From positions 992,001-1,056,000 of the forward strand of contig NZ_JAKLTN010000001.1 in NCBI RefSeq assembly GCF_022012295.1: a stretch of 64,000 nucleotides of DNA, in the 5' to 3' direction. Shown here piece after piece: positions 29,328-40,101 of the stretch. Position numbers and translations under genes: made by a program. The notes beneath the pieces were generated by a model, which worked only from the letters and a program-made list of their open reading frames with translations, did not search any database and was not told the origin of the DNA. The stretch comes from Dechloromonas hankyongensis. Its GTDB lineage: Bacteria > Pseudomonadota > Gammaproteobacteria > Burkholderiales > Rhodocyclaceae. Numbering within the stretch: the stretch's first letter is position 1; the number at the start of each line of letters is the position of its first letter.

Positions 29328-30230
29328 TCACGGTTTGGCGGAAACGGCGACGGCGCGGGCCTGGGTGCCGGGCCAGCAGTCCTGCTGCACGGTGCCGGTC
29401 TTGGCGAATTCGTCGCGCCCCTTGTCGTCGCTGGCCTTGTCGTAGAGCGTGAAATTGAGCGCGAAGGCGCGGTCGAGATAGGCCCGGCCGAGGTAGAAGC
29501 CGGGGCGGATCATGCGGATTTCGTCGCGCACCTTGAGGCCGCGGCGACCGGCCAGGAAGTCCGGGCTTTCCTGGTAGCCAGGGATTTCGTCGGTGAAGAA
29601 ATAGTCGATGATGATCGACTCGCGGCGGGCGTCGAGCAGGCTTTGCCCGCAGTACAGCTTGGCCGGGAAGAGCAGCCAGGTTTCCTTGCCGCCGTAGCTC
29701 ATCTTCTTCGGTTCGCCGTCGACCAGCCCGATCTTCTTCAGGATGGACAGGTCTTCGATGCGGTTGCGCAGTACCCGTTCGTCGCGGAAGAAGACCTTGC
29801 CGCGCCACAGCGCCTCGCCGACATCCTCGATAAGCAGCCCCTTGAGGTGCAGGCCCATGCCGGTAAACCCGCCGACGATTTCGGACAGGCGGAACTTGCC
29901 GCTCTCGCCGCGCGGCAGCAGGATGCGGCCGTCGAACGCGCCGTCCGGAATGGGGCCGGCCGGCAGGCGGGCGTAGATCTGGTCGAGCTGCTCCTGATCC
30001 AGCTTGGCCAGATAGTCCGGCGTGATTTTGGCCAGTTCGGCCGGGGTGAGCGGGTACTTGTACTCGACCTGGGCCAGGTTCATCTTGCTCGCATAGTCCT
30101 TGCCGTAGGGGGCGAAGGCGATGTTCGGCGGCTCCGGCTTACTGCAGGCGGCGAGCAGCAGGGTGGCCAGGGCGGCAAGGGTGGCCGAGGCGATCCGGCC
30201 GGTGCGCGGGGTGAGCGTGGTCAGTCTCAT
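29328..30230 (-). CDS. Lipoprotein of unknown function in the cytochrome cluster
   Basis: A 300-residue protein with a lipoprotein signal (lipobox LLAAC near residue 28) and no heme motif. It is rich in charged and aromatic residues and has only two cysteines in the mature part beyond the lipid-anchored one. GGGAG precedes the ATG. It lies 17 bases after the 867-residue cytochrome gene and 3 bases before the 722-residue cytochrome gene, so it is embedded in the operon and may be a membrane-attached assembly or docking partner for them (inference). I do not recognise the family. Confidence 0.75.
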   Translation of the reverse strand: MRLTTLTPRTGRIASATLAALATLLLAACSKPEPPNIAFAPYGKDYASKMNLAQVEYKYPLTPAELAKITPDYLAKLDQEQLDQIYARLPAGPIPDGAFDGRILLPRGESGKFRLSEIVGGFTGMGLHLKGLLIEDVGEALWRGKVFFRDERVLRNRIEDLSILKKIGLVDGEPKKMSYGGKETWLLFPAKLYCGQSLLDARRESIIIDYFFTDEIPGYQESPDFLAGRRGLKVRDEIRMIRPGFYLGRAYLDRAFALNFTLYDKASDDKGRDEFAKTGTVQQDCWPGTQARAVAVSAKP

Positions 30231-30247
30231 GATCGGTCTCCCGTGCC

Positions 30248-32851
30248 TTAGAGGGTGGCGAGGAAGGCGGTCAGCGCCTTCTTGTCGGCTTCGGACAGAT
30301 CCTCGCCGAAGCGGTGGCCCTCGTTTTCGATTTCCTGCGTGCAGGTCTCGTAGTTGGCGCTGAGGAAATCGCGTTTCTCGCGCAGAATCTCGACGAAGCG
30401 GGAGGGATTTTTCAGGACCTCGTCGGCGATTTCCAGCAAGGTCGGTTGCAAGGCCTTGCGCCCGGTTTTTTCAAGCTGCTCGGGGTGGCGCTTGGCGAGG
30501 AACAGGTCGCCGACCAGTTGCTTGTACTCCAGCCCGTTCAGGAAGCCGGCGCTGGCGCCCATCGCAATCTTGACCTGGCCGAAGCCGCCGAGCGGTTTCT
30601 CGGTCTTGCCGTCGAGCGGGCGGATACCGACGTCGAGCAGCAGGTCGGCGTTGGTCAGCGTGCGCTTGCTGCCGCGCTCCTTGGGGTGGAGCAGTTCAAA
30701 CATCGAGCGCTTGTAGAGATCGAAGCGGCCGTCCACCGTCGGGTCGTAGCGCACGCAGTCGGGCTGCGCGGCGAGCAACTGGCCGTCGGCGCCGACGTAG
30801 CGGGCGCGATGGAAGTCGTTGTCCTTGTTGGCCGGCTTGCCGCAGATTTCCGGACCGACCGCGTTGTTGTGCATGAACGGCGCGGTGGCCCAGACATTGA
30901 CCAGCGAAATGTTGCGGTAGTAGCCGCGGCCGCCGTCCTTCAGCTCGGGCCGCTCGGGAATGTCGGCCACCGGCGGCTGCTTGTGCAGCGTGTTGGAGGC
31001 GTATTCCATGTACAGGTGGCCGGGCTTGTGATTGGAGTGCAGCGCCCGGCAGCGGAAGGTGCCGACTTCGGTGGCGGCGGTCGGCTGGTCGTTGCCGAGG
31101 AAATCGTTGCGCACCTTGCGCGGGTGGGCGTCATTGGGGGCAGCGAAGTCGCGATTGGCGAAGGCGCCGCCGACGCTTTCCGGGATGCTCGAATGGCAGC
31201 GTGCGCAGTTGGCGGCGAAGACCGTCTGGCCGCGGCCGACGGCGCCCTTGCCAAATTCCTTGTCGAGATCGGCGGCGAGGTCGGCCCGCGTGTAGGTGGC
31301 GGCCGGGTTCTTCGCCTTGCGCTGGTTGGCGCGGGCGGCGAAGAGGTCGCTTTCATCCGACTCGGCCGAGGCGAAGAAATCGAGGATGTTCTGCAGGCGG
31401 TCCTCGACGGCGCGGAAATTGGGGCAGTCGCGCCGGCACTGGCCGATGTTGAACGCCGTCTGGCCGAAACCGCGCTGTTCCGGGTCGAGCTGGCGCATGT
31501 CGGTGAAGTTGTTGACCCAGCACTGCTCGGAGCACGAGCCGATGTTGAAATAGACGCGCTGGATGGCCTCCAGGGCGCCGATCGAATCCTCGCCGCCCTT
31601 CAGGATGTGATGGACGCCGGGCAGGACGACCTTCTGGCCGCCGAGGAAGATGGCCGTGGTGTCGTCGTCGCGCGTGCTCTTCTGCCAGCACTTGCCGTTG
31701 CGGCCGGGTTCGCACCAGCACTTGTCCTCGTCCTTCTCGGTGCCGCAGGTGTTGGTCTTGCGCCACTTGGTCACCGATTCGCCCTTGAACACCGGGCGCT
31801 GGGCGACATTGATCAGCGCGTTGATCGTGCCCGGGTTGTTGATCTGGTCGTGCGAGATGGCCGAGGTATCGGTGACGCCGGGGCGGGCGTGGGCGAACAT
31901 CTGGTATTCCAGGCTGCTCTTCGGCATGCCGGAGCCGAGCAGTTCGGACATCCGGGTGTATTGGTTGCCGATCAGGCCCTTGATGTTTTCCCACTTCGGG
32001 TGCGCCGGGTCGGCCGGCGGGTTGAGCGGGTCGAAGGCGATGTGGCAGGAGCCGCAGGAGGTGCCGATCAGGAAGGGCGGCTCGACCGAGGCGTCGGCCA
32101 GCTTGGAAACGCGGCTGTCGGACTCGATGCCGGTGGCCGCCGCCTTGCTTGCATTGAAACCGGACCAGCTGGCATTGCCGCCGTTCAGGGCCTGCCACTT
32201 GGCGGCATCGAAGCGCGGGTTGGGGAATTTGCGGAAGCCCAGCGCCCCGGTCGAAGTGCCGAACTTTAGGTCGCAGGCCGAAGCGCGTTGATCGATCTTG
32301 CCGCCCTGGCTGTGCGGATCGTCCGGGTCGAGGGCGGCGTCCTTCAGGCCGCAGGCCGGATCGACGTAGCCCGGCTTGCCGACGTACTTGAGCAGCACGT
32401 CGTCGCCCGGGCACCAGTCGAAGCCGTAGGTCTCCTCGGCCGATTTGGCCGGGCAGTCCGGGTCGCCCGGCTTGCAGCAGGCGGGATCGTTGATGATGCC
32501 CCAGGCCCAGAAGCGGTCGTCGCGCTGGTCGGCGCGCAGCACGCGGAACCAGTCGACCAGCACGCCGATGCGCTGCTGGAAGGTATAGGTGTGGAAACGG
32601 TCATTGCCGGCGGTGGCCTTGAACCAGATCAGGCGGCCGACGCATTCGGATTGGTTGAGCCCCTCGCGGGCGCAGGCCTCCATGTAGGGCGCGTCCTGAT
32701 CGACGACGGAGGCTTCGGGAACTGGCGGGCCGGGGGGCGGTGCCGCGATGGCCAGCGCCTGGCCGATGCCGCGCGGCTCGCTCTGGAAAGCCCAGACACC
32801 GATTGTAAGGGCGACAAAAGCCGCCACCGTGACCAGCAGAGTACGTTTCAT
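30248..32851 (-). CDS. Large cysteine-rich di-heme c-type cytochrome, first gene of the cluster
   Basis: An 867-residue periplasmic protein with an N-terminal helix (about residues 3-22) acting as signal or anchor. Heme motifs CGSCH (266-270) and CARCH (549-553) are present. Between them lie many extra cysteines in short pairs (for example CGTEKDEDKCWCEPG, CSEQCW, CRRDC), unlikely to bind heme and more likely disulfides or a metal site. The C-terminal half has ATAPFMHNNAVGPE, the same APYLHNGS-like segment seen in the smaller cytochromes. The start at 32851 is chosen because GGGGGAG lies seven bases before it. A palindrome at 32935-32949 marks the probable control region. Confidence 0.83.
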   Translation of the reverse strand: MKRTLLVTVAAFVALTIGVWAFQSEPRGIGQALAIAAPPPGPPVPEASVVDQDAPYMEACAREGLNQSECVGRLIWFKATAGNDRFHTYTFQQRIGVLVDWFRVLRADQRDDRFWAWGIINDPACCKPGDPDCPAKSAEETYGFDWCPGDDVLLKYVGKPGYVDPACGLKDAALDPDDPHSQGGKIDQRASACDLKFGTSTGALGFRKFPNPRFDAAKWQALNGGNASWSGFNASKAAATGIESDSRVSKLADASVEPPFLIGTSCGSCHIAFDPLNPPADPAHPKWENIKGLIGNQYTRMSELLGSGMPKSSLEYQMFAHARPGVTDTSAISHDQINNPGTINALINVAQRPVFKGESVTKWRKTNTCGTEKDEDKCWCEPGRNGKCWQKSTRDDDTTAIFLGGQKVVLPGVHHILKGGEDSIGALEAIQRVYFNIGSCSEQCWVNNFTDMRQLDPEQRGFGQTAFNIGQCRRDCPNFRAVEDRLQNILDFFASAESDESDLFAARANQRKAKNPAATYTRADLAADLDKEFGKGAVGRGQTVFAANCARCHSSIPESVGGAFANRDFAAPNDAHPRKVRNDFLGNDQPTAATEVGTFRCRALHSNHKPGHLYMEYASNTLHKQPPVADIPERPELKDGGRGYYRNISLVNVWATAPFMHNNAVGPEICGKPANKDNDFHRARYVGADGQLLAAQPDCVRYDPTVDGRFDLYKRSMFELLHPKERGSKRTLTNADLLLDVGIRPLDGKTEKPLGGFGQVKIAMGASAGFLNGLEYKQLVGDLFLAKRHPEQLEKTGRKALQPTLLEIADEVLKNPSRFVEILREKRDFLSANYETCTQEIENEGHRFGEDLSEADKKALTAFLATL

Positions 32852-32934
32852 ACGCTTCTCCCCCATCGCCAGACGATGCCTTATCCCCACGGCATCCAGC
32901 CACGGGGGTTATGACGTTGGCGCGTTCGGGAAGT

Positions 32935-32949
32935 TCAAACTGCGTTTGA
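32935..32949. promoter_or_regulatory. Inverted repeat TCAAAC-TGC-GTTTGA before the cytochrome cluster
   Basis: A 6-bp perfect inverted repeat with a 3-base centre lies between the end of dctD and the first cytochrome gene, 84 bases before its ATG. It could be an operator for the cluster. No -35/-10 pair is convincing. Confidence 0.3.
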
Positions 32950-32958
32950 TTTTTATCG

Positions 32959-34289
<1,331 letters not shown>

Positions 34290-34293
<4 letters not shown>

Positions 34294-36140
34294 GGCGCGG
34301 GAGCAAGCGGAAGTTCGAGCGTGAAGACGGCACCGCCGCCCGGATGATTGGCGCCGTGCAGGCTACCACCGAAGTCGCCGATGATGCCGGCGGAAATGGC
34401 CAGGCCGAGGCCGAGGCCGTCGCCGGCCGGCTTGGTGGTGAAGAAGGGCTCGAACAGCTTGGCCTGTGCCTCGTCGGTGAGGCCGGGGCCATGATCGCGG
34501 ACGTGCAGGCGGACCATGCCGTCGGCACATTCCCAGCGCAGTTCGAGGCGCGGCCGGGCCTGGTCGGCCATGGCGTCGAGGGCGTTGCCGATCAGGTTGA
34601 TCAGCACCTGTTCCAGCCGGTTGGCGTCGCACAGGGCGACCGGCTCGTCGACCGGGCAGCTACGCTCGATCTCGGCGCCGGCCCGGCGCAGGCGGGCGTC
34701 GAGCAGGGCCAGCGCGTTGTCGAGGGCATGGCAGAGCGGCACCGGCGCCGACTGGCCGCTCGACTTGCGGGCGAAATTGCGCAGCTGGCCGGTGATGCGG
34801 CCCATGCGATCCACCAAATCGGCAATCCGGCCGAGGTTGGTGCGCGTGGTATCGACATCGCCGCGTTCCAGAAAGCGCTCGGCGTTGGCCGACAGGGTAC
34901 GCAGGGCGGCGAGCGGCTGGTTCAGTTCATGGGCGATGCCGGTGGACAGCTGACCGATGACCGCCAGCTTGCCGGCCTGCACCAGTTCGTCCTGGGCGGC
35001 GCGCAGGGTGCGCTCGGCGCGGATGCGTTCGCCGACTTCATCCTGCAGTTGGTGGTTGGCGGCCGATAGGTCGGCGGTGCGCTCCTCGACCTTGCGCTCC
35101 AGTTCGTCGTGCGCCTTCTGCAGCGCCTCGCGGGCGGCCAGGCGGTCGCGCAGGTGGCGGCGCCGCTCGTTCAGGATGACGCCGAGCAGGCACAGGCAGG
35201 CGGCGGCGATGGCAGCCAGCGCGGCGCGGCTCTGGGCGAGGTCGTCGACCTGTTCGAGATGCGACAGCACGGTCAGCGTCCACGGCGTGCCGGGCAGGGT
35301 GCGCGATTGTTCGAGAAAGCGCCCGGTGACCGGATACACCGACACCATTTCCGGGCCGCTGGCGGCGATGCGCACCAGGCGGGCGCCGTGGTCGTAGTCC
35401 TCGATTTCCTTGACGCCGAGCGGCTGCAGGGCGCGCCGGTTGTACTGCTGGGTGTGGTCGAAGGCGGCCCGCGTGCTGTCGTCGAGCGGGCGCAGGGTGG
35501 TGAATTTCCAGCTCGGCACGGCGGACAGGATGACGACGCCGTTCTCGTCGGCGACCAGCACCGGCGCTTCGACCGTGGTCCACGATTTTTCAAGCTGTTC
35601 GAGGCTGACCTTGATCACCGCCACGCCCAGCGTGCCGTTGTCGCCGGTCAGGGCCGACGCCAGGTAGTAGCCGGGCTCGCCGCGCGTCGTGCCGATGCCG
35701 AAGAAACGGCCGTTGCCGCCCTCCAGCGCTTCGCGGAAATAGGGGCGGAAGGACAGCTCTTCGCCGAGGAAGCTGTCCGGGCGCCGCCAGTTGCTGGTGG
35801 CCTGCACCTTGCCGCGGGTGTCCATGACGTAGATGGCCAGCGTGCCGGCGCGTTCGTTCAGCTTTTCGAGGTAGCCGTTGACCCGGGCGCTGGCGTAGTC
35901 GCTGGCGCCACCGGCGAGCAGGTCGAGGACTTCCGGCTCCAGGCTGAGCGTGCCGGGCAGGAAGGCATACTTGCTGATCTCGCGTTCCAGGCTGGTGGCG
36001 TACAGGTCGAGCCGGTGCAGGCCGGTCGCCTGCAGGTCGGCGATGCCCAGGCGCTGCGCGATGCGATAGGCCGAGAAGCCGCTGAGGGCGACCAGCAGCA
36101 GGCAGATCAGCAGCAGCGGCAGGGAGCGGAGTCGGGGCAT
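34290..36140 (-). CDS. dctB: C4-dicarboxylate sensor histidine kinase
   Basis: A 616-residue membrane kinase. Two transmembrane helices (about residues 6-25 and 300-318) bracket a periplasmic double-Cache sensor that binds C4-dicarboxylates in family members. A coiled coil leads to the dimerisation helix with the phosphoacceptor in GIAHELNQPLAAL, then a HATPase_c domain (DNALALLDARL, NLIGNALDAM, DHGPGLT, GDGLGLGLAIS). The architecture matches DctB. Its stop overlaps the dctD start, giving the usual dctBD operon, here 39 bases after a TauE/SafE permease gene. Confidence 0.92.
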
Positions 36141-36179
36141 CGGGTAGCGGACGGGGCAGGAGGACCTATGTTACCGCGC

Positions 36180-36938
36180 TCAGCCGAAGAGGTCGGCCAG
36201 TTGCTTGACGATGAGCACGACGACGACGCCGAGGAAGGCTTTGCGGATGAAGCCAGCGCCATGCTTGAGCGCCAGGTGGGTGCCCATCCACGAACCGGCC
36301 AGGTTGCACACGGCCATGATCAGGCCGATCTGCCACAGCACCGGCCCGTGGCTGGCGAAGAAGGCGATGGCCGACAGGTTGGTGGCGAAATTGATGACCT
36401 TGGCGCTGGCCGAGCCCTGCACGAAATCCATGCCGAACAGGCGGACGAAGCCGAAGATCAGGAAACTGCCGGTGCCCGGTCCGAAGAAACCGTCGTAGAC
36501 GCCGATCAGGCCGCCGAACAGGGCGCCCTTCCAGCGGTCGCGGCCATCGATGACGCGCGTCACCTGCTGGCCGAGATCCTTTTTCATGAAGGTGTAGAGC
36601 GCCACGGCGATCATCATGACGACGACCAGCGGACGCATGGTTTCGCGCGGCAGCCAGGCAACCAGCGCGGCACCGCCCCAGGCGCCGAGCAGGGCGGCGA
36701 CGGTGGCAGGGAGGACGACGATCCACGGGATGCGCACGCTGCGCGCGTAGCGCCACAGGGCGGCGCCGGTGCCGGCGATGCTCGACAGCTTGTTGGTACC
36801 GAACAGGGTGGGGATGGCCGTCTGCGGAAACTGCGAGAGGAGGACGGGAATCTGGATGAGGCCGCCGCCGCCGACCACGGCATCGACCATGCCGGCGAAG
36901 AAGGCTGCGGGAGCGAGGATGGTCCAGTCGATCATCAT
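36180..36938 (-). CDS. TauE/SafE (TSUP) family permease
   Basis: A 252-residue membrane protein with seven to eight helices. The N-terminal FFAGMVDAVVGGGGLIQIP and the second-half GVYDGFFGPGTGSF are the repeated signatures of the sulfite exporter TauE/SafE family, which moves sulfonates, sulfite or other organic anions. The start is uncertain: TTG 36956, ATG 36938 and ATG 36935 are all possible; I chose the first ATG. The dctA terminator ends only 24 bases upstream, so it either has a promoter inside dctA or depends on read-through. It is 39 bases from dctB and may be co-transcribed with dctBD. Confidence 0.85.
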   Translation of the reverse strand: MMIDWTILAPAAFFAGMVDAVVGGGGLIQIPVLLSQFPQTAIPTLFGTNKLSSIAGTGAALWRYARSVRIPWIVVLPATVAALLGAWGGAALVAWLPRETMRPLVVVMMIAVALYTFMKKDLGQQVTRVIDGRDRWKGALFGGLIGVYDGFFGPGTGSFLIFGFVRLFGMDFVQGSASAKVINFATNLSAIAFFASHGPVLWQIGLIMAVCNLAGSWMGTHLALKHGAGFIRKAFLGVVVVLIVKQLADLFG

Positions 36939-36961
36939 GGGCGGGTCACGGGGCAATCAGC

Positions 36962-36987
36962 AAAAAAGCCCGGCGCGGACGCCGGGC
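36962..36987 (-). terminator. Intrinsic terminator of dctA
   Basis: On the minus strand GCCCGGCG-TCCG-CGCCGGGC is followed by six T residues. The 8-bp GC stem starts 54 bases after the dctA stop codon. Confidence 0.9.
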
Positions 36988-37041
36988 AAGCAAGGAGGAT
37001 TCGGCGCCGAGGGCTGGGCCGAATCCGGGGAAGACAACAGG

Positions 37042-38343
37042 TCAGGCAGCCTGGGCGACAACGTCTTCAGGCACCGGCAGGGCTTCGTCGGCTTCGGCCA
37101 GGCTCGGATCGACCGGGTCGATGGCATTTTCCCACTTTGCGACCACCGAGGTGGCAATCGCGTTGCCCAGCACGTTGGTGACGGTACGGCCCATGTCGAG
37201 GAAGTGGTCGATGCCGAGCACCAGCAGCAGGCCGGCTTCCGGCAGGTTGAACATGGGCAGCACGGCGGCGACGACGACCAGCGAGGCACGCGGCACGCCG
37301 GCGATACCCTTGGACGAGACCATCAGCACCAGCAGCATGGTGATCTGCGTGGAGATACTCATCTCGATGCCATAGGCCTGGGCGACGAACAGCGCGGCGA
37401 AGGTGGTGTAGATCATCGAACCGTCGAGGTTAAACGAGTAGCCGAGCGGCAGCACGAAGCTGGTGACGCGGTTCTTGATGCCGAATTTTTCCAGCTGTTC
37501 CATCAGCTTCGGATAGACCGATTCGCTGGAGGCGGTCGAGAAGCCGACCAGCATCGGGCCGCGCACCAGCTTGAGCAGGCGGAAGATGTCCTTGCCGAGC
37601 ACGAAGTAGCCAGCGGTGATGAGCACGACCCACAGCGCAGCCAGGGCGGCGTAGAAGCTGAGCATCAGCTTGCCGAAGACGAGCAGCATGCCGAGACCGT
37701 TGGTCGTGATGGCACCGGCGACGGCACCGAAGACGCCGACCGGAGCAAGACGCATCACGTAGTCGGTGACCTTCAACATGACATGCACCACTTCCTCCAT
37801 GGTGCACACCAGGCTGCGCGCCGTCTGGTTGTGCAGGTGGCCGAGGGCCAGGCCGAAGAACACGGCGAAGACCAGGATCTGCAGGATTTCGTTGGCCGCC
37901 ATCGCCTCGAAGATGTTCTTCGGGAAGACGTGGGTGATGAAATCCTTCAGGTTCAGGGCGCTGGTCTTCAGGTTCAGGCCGGCCGCCGATTCCGGCAGCG
38001 GTACGCTGAGGCCGGTGCCCGGCTGCAGCAGGTTGGCGAAGACCAGGCCGAGCAGCAGCGAGCAGAACGAGGCGCCGACAAACCAGCCGAGGGCCTTGCC
38101 GCCGATGCGGCCGACCGTCTTCGAGTCGCCCATGTTGGCCAGTCCGGCAACCAGGGTGGCGAAGACGAGCGGGGCGATGATCATCTTGATCATGCGCAGG
38201 AAAATGTCGGTCAGGATGCCGAAGTAGCCGGCAATTTCCTTGGCCGCGGCAGCATTCGGGGCCATCGTGTTGCAGGCGTAGCCGACGATGACGCCGAGAA
38301 CCAGCGCACAGCCGATCCAGGTGGTCAGGCGATTCATTTTCAT
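37042..38343 (-). CDS. dctA: C4-dicarboxylate:cation symporter
   Basis: A 433-residue secondary transporter of the glutamate/dicarboxylate symporter (DAACS) family that imports succinate, fumarate and malate. It has eight transmembrane helices plus re-entrant loops; diagnostic segments are VGFSTASSESVYPKLM (serine-rich hairpin), LPLGYSFNLDGSMIY and SSKGIAGVPRASLVV. Length is normal. It lies 39 bases after aspA on the same strand with no terminator between, so both are probably driven by the sigma-54 promoter upstream of aspA. dctBD nearby supports the specificity. Confidence 0.94.
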   Translation of the reverse strand: MKMNRLTTWIGCALVLGVIVGYACNTMAPNAAAAKEIAGYFGILTDIFLRMIKMIIAPLVFATLVAGLANMGDSKTVGRIGGKALGWFVGASFCSLLLGLVFANLLQPGTGLSVPLPESAAGLNLKTSALNLKDFITHVFPKNIFEAMAANEILQILVFAVFFGLALGHLHNQTARSLVCTMEEVVHVMLKVTDYVMRLAPVGVFGAVAGAITTNGLGMLLVFGKLMLSFYAALAALWVVLITAGYFVLGKDIFRLLKLVRGPMLVGFSTASSESVYPKLMEQLEKFGIKNRVTSFVLPLGYSFNLDGSMIYTTFAALFVAQAYGIEMSISTQITMLLVLMVSSKGIAGVPRASLVVVAAVLPMFNLPEAGLLLVLGIDHFLDMGRTVTNVLGNAIATSVVAKWENAIDPVDPSLAEADEALPVPEDVVAQAA

Positions 38344-38382
38344 GATGTTTTCCTTGTGGTGCTAGGTGGAAAGACGCCTGGA

Positions 38383-39807
<1,425 letters not shown>

Positions 39808-39866
39808 CGGTTGTCTCCTGTGGTTGTGCGTGGCCGCAAGCCGGGGCTGCGGATGGCTTTATCTAT

Positions 39867-39882
39867 TGCATGGGGCGTGCCA
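39867..39882 (-). promoter_or_regulatory. Sigma-54 promoter of aspA-dctA
   Basis: On the minus strand the site reads TGGCAC-GCCCC-ATGCA, with the GG and GC dinucleotides exactly 10 bases apart, matching the -24/-12 consensus. Transcription would begin near 39856, giving a leader of about 50 bases before aspA. The sigma-54 activator gene dctD is 6 kb away on the same strand. Confidence 0.85.
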
Positions 39883-39976
39883 GGGTTGGTGTTTGTCGTA
39901 AGTTATTGATTTTGTGTTGATGGATACGGGGCGTGTGGTTTGGCGGGATCGGGAATCCGGATTTGGCGGGGGTCGG

Positions 39977-39996
39977 GCGTTCGGATTTCCGAACGC
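39977..39996. promoter_or_regulatory. Palindromic candidate DctD binding site (UAS)
   Basis: GCGTTCGGATTTCCGAACGC has 9-bp perfect arms around TT. It lies about 100 bases upstream of the sigma-54 -24 element, the usual enhancer distance, and resembles the CGGA-x-TCCG core of known dctA enhancer sites. A second, imperfect AATCCGGATT palindrome lies at about 39953-39962. Confidence 0.65.
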
Positions 39997-40017
39997 GATC
40001 CGGGTTGGCCGGGAAAT

Positions 40018-40055
40018 GGGAACGAAAAAGGGGAACGAAAAAAGGGAATGAAAAA
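40018..40055. repeat. Three imperfect GGGAACGAAAAA repeats
   Basis: Three tandem units of about 13 bases (GGGAACGAAAAA, GGGGAACGAAAAA, AGGGAATGAAAAA) form a pure G/A-rich strand between the chemoreceptor terminator and the putative DctD site. It could be a bent or strand-asymmetric spacer; no function is known. Confidence 0.6.
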
Positions 40056-40073
40056 GGCCGGCAAACGCCGGCC
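40051..40073 (-). terminator. Intrinsic terminator of the dCache chemoreceptor gene
   Basis: On the minus strand GGCCGGC-GTTT-GCCGGCC is followed by TTTTTC, 29 bases after the chemoreceptor stop codon. An A tract plus CCCGGG on the other side may make it work in both directions. Confidence 0.85.
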
Positions 40074-40101
40074 CGGGTTTTTGCTGCAGGGGCTTGCCGG
40101 G

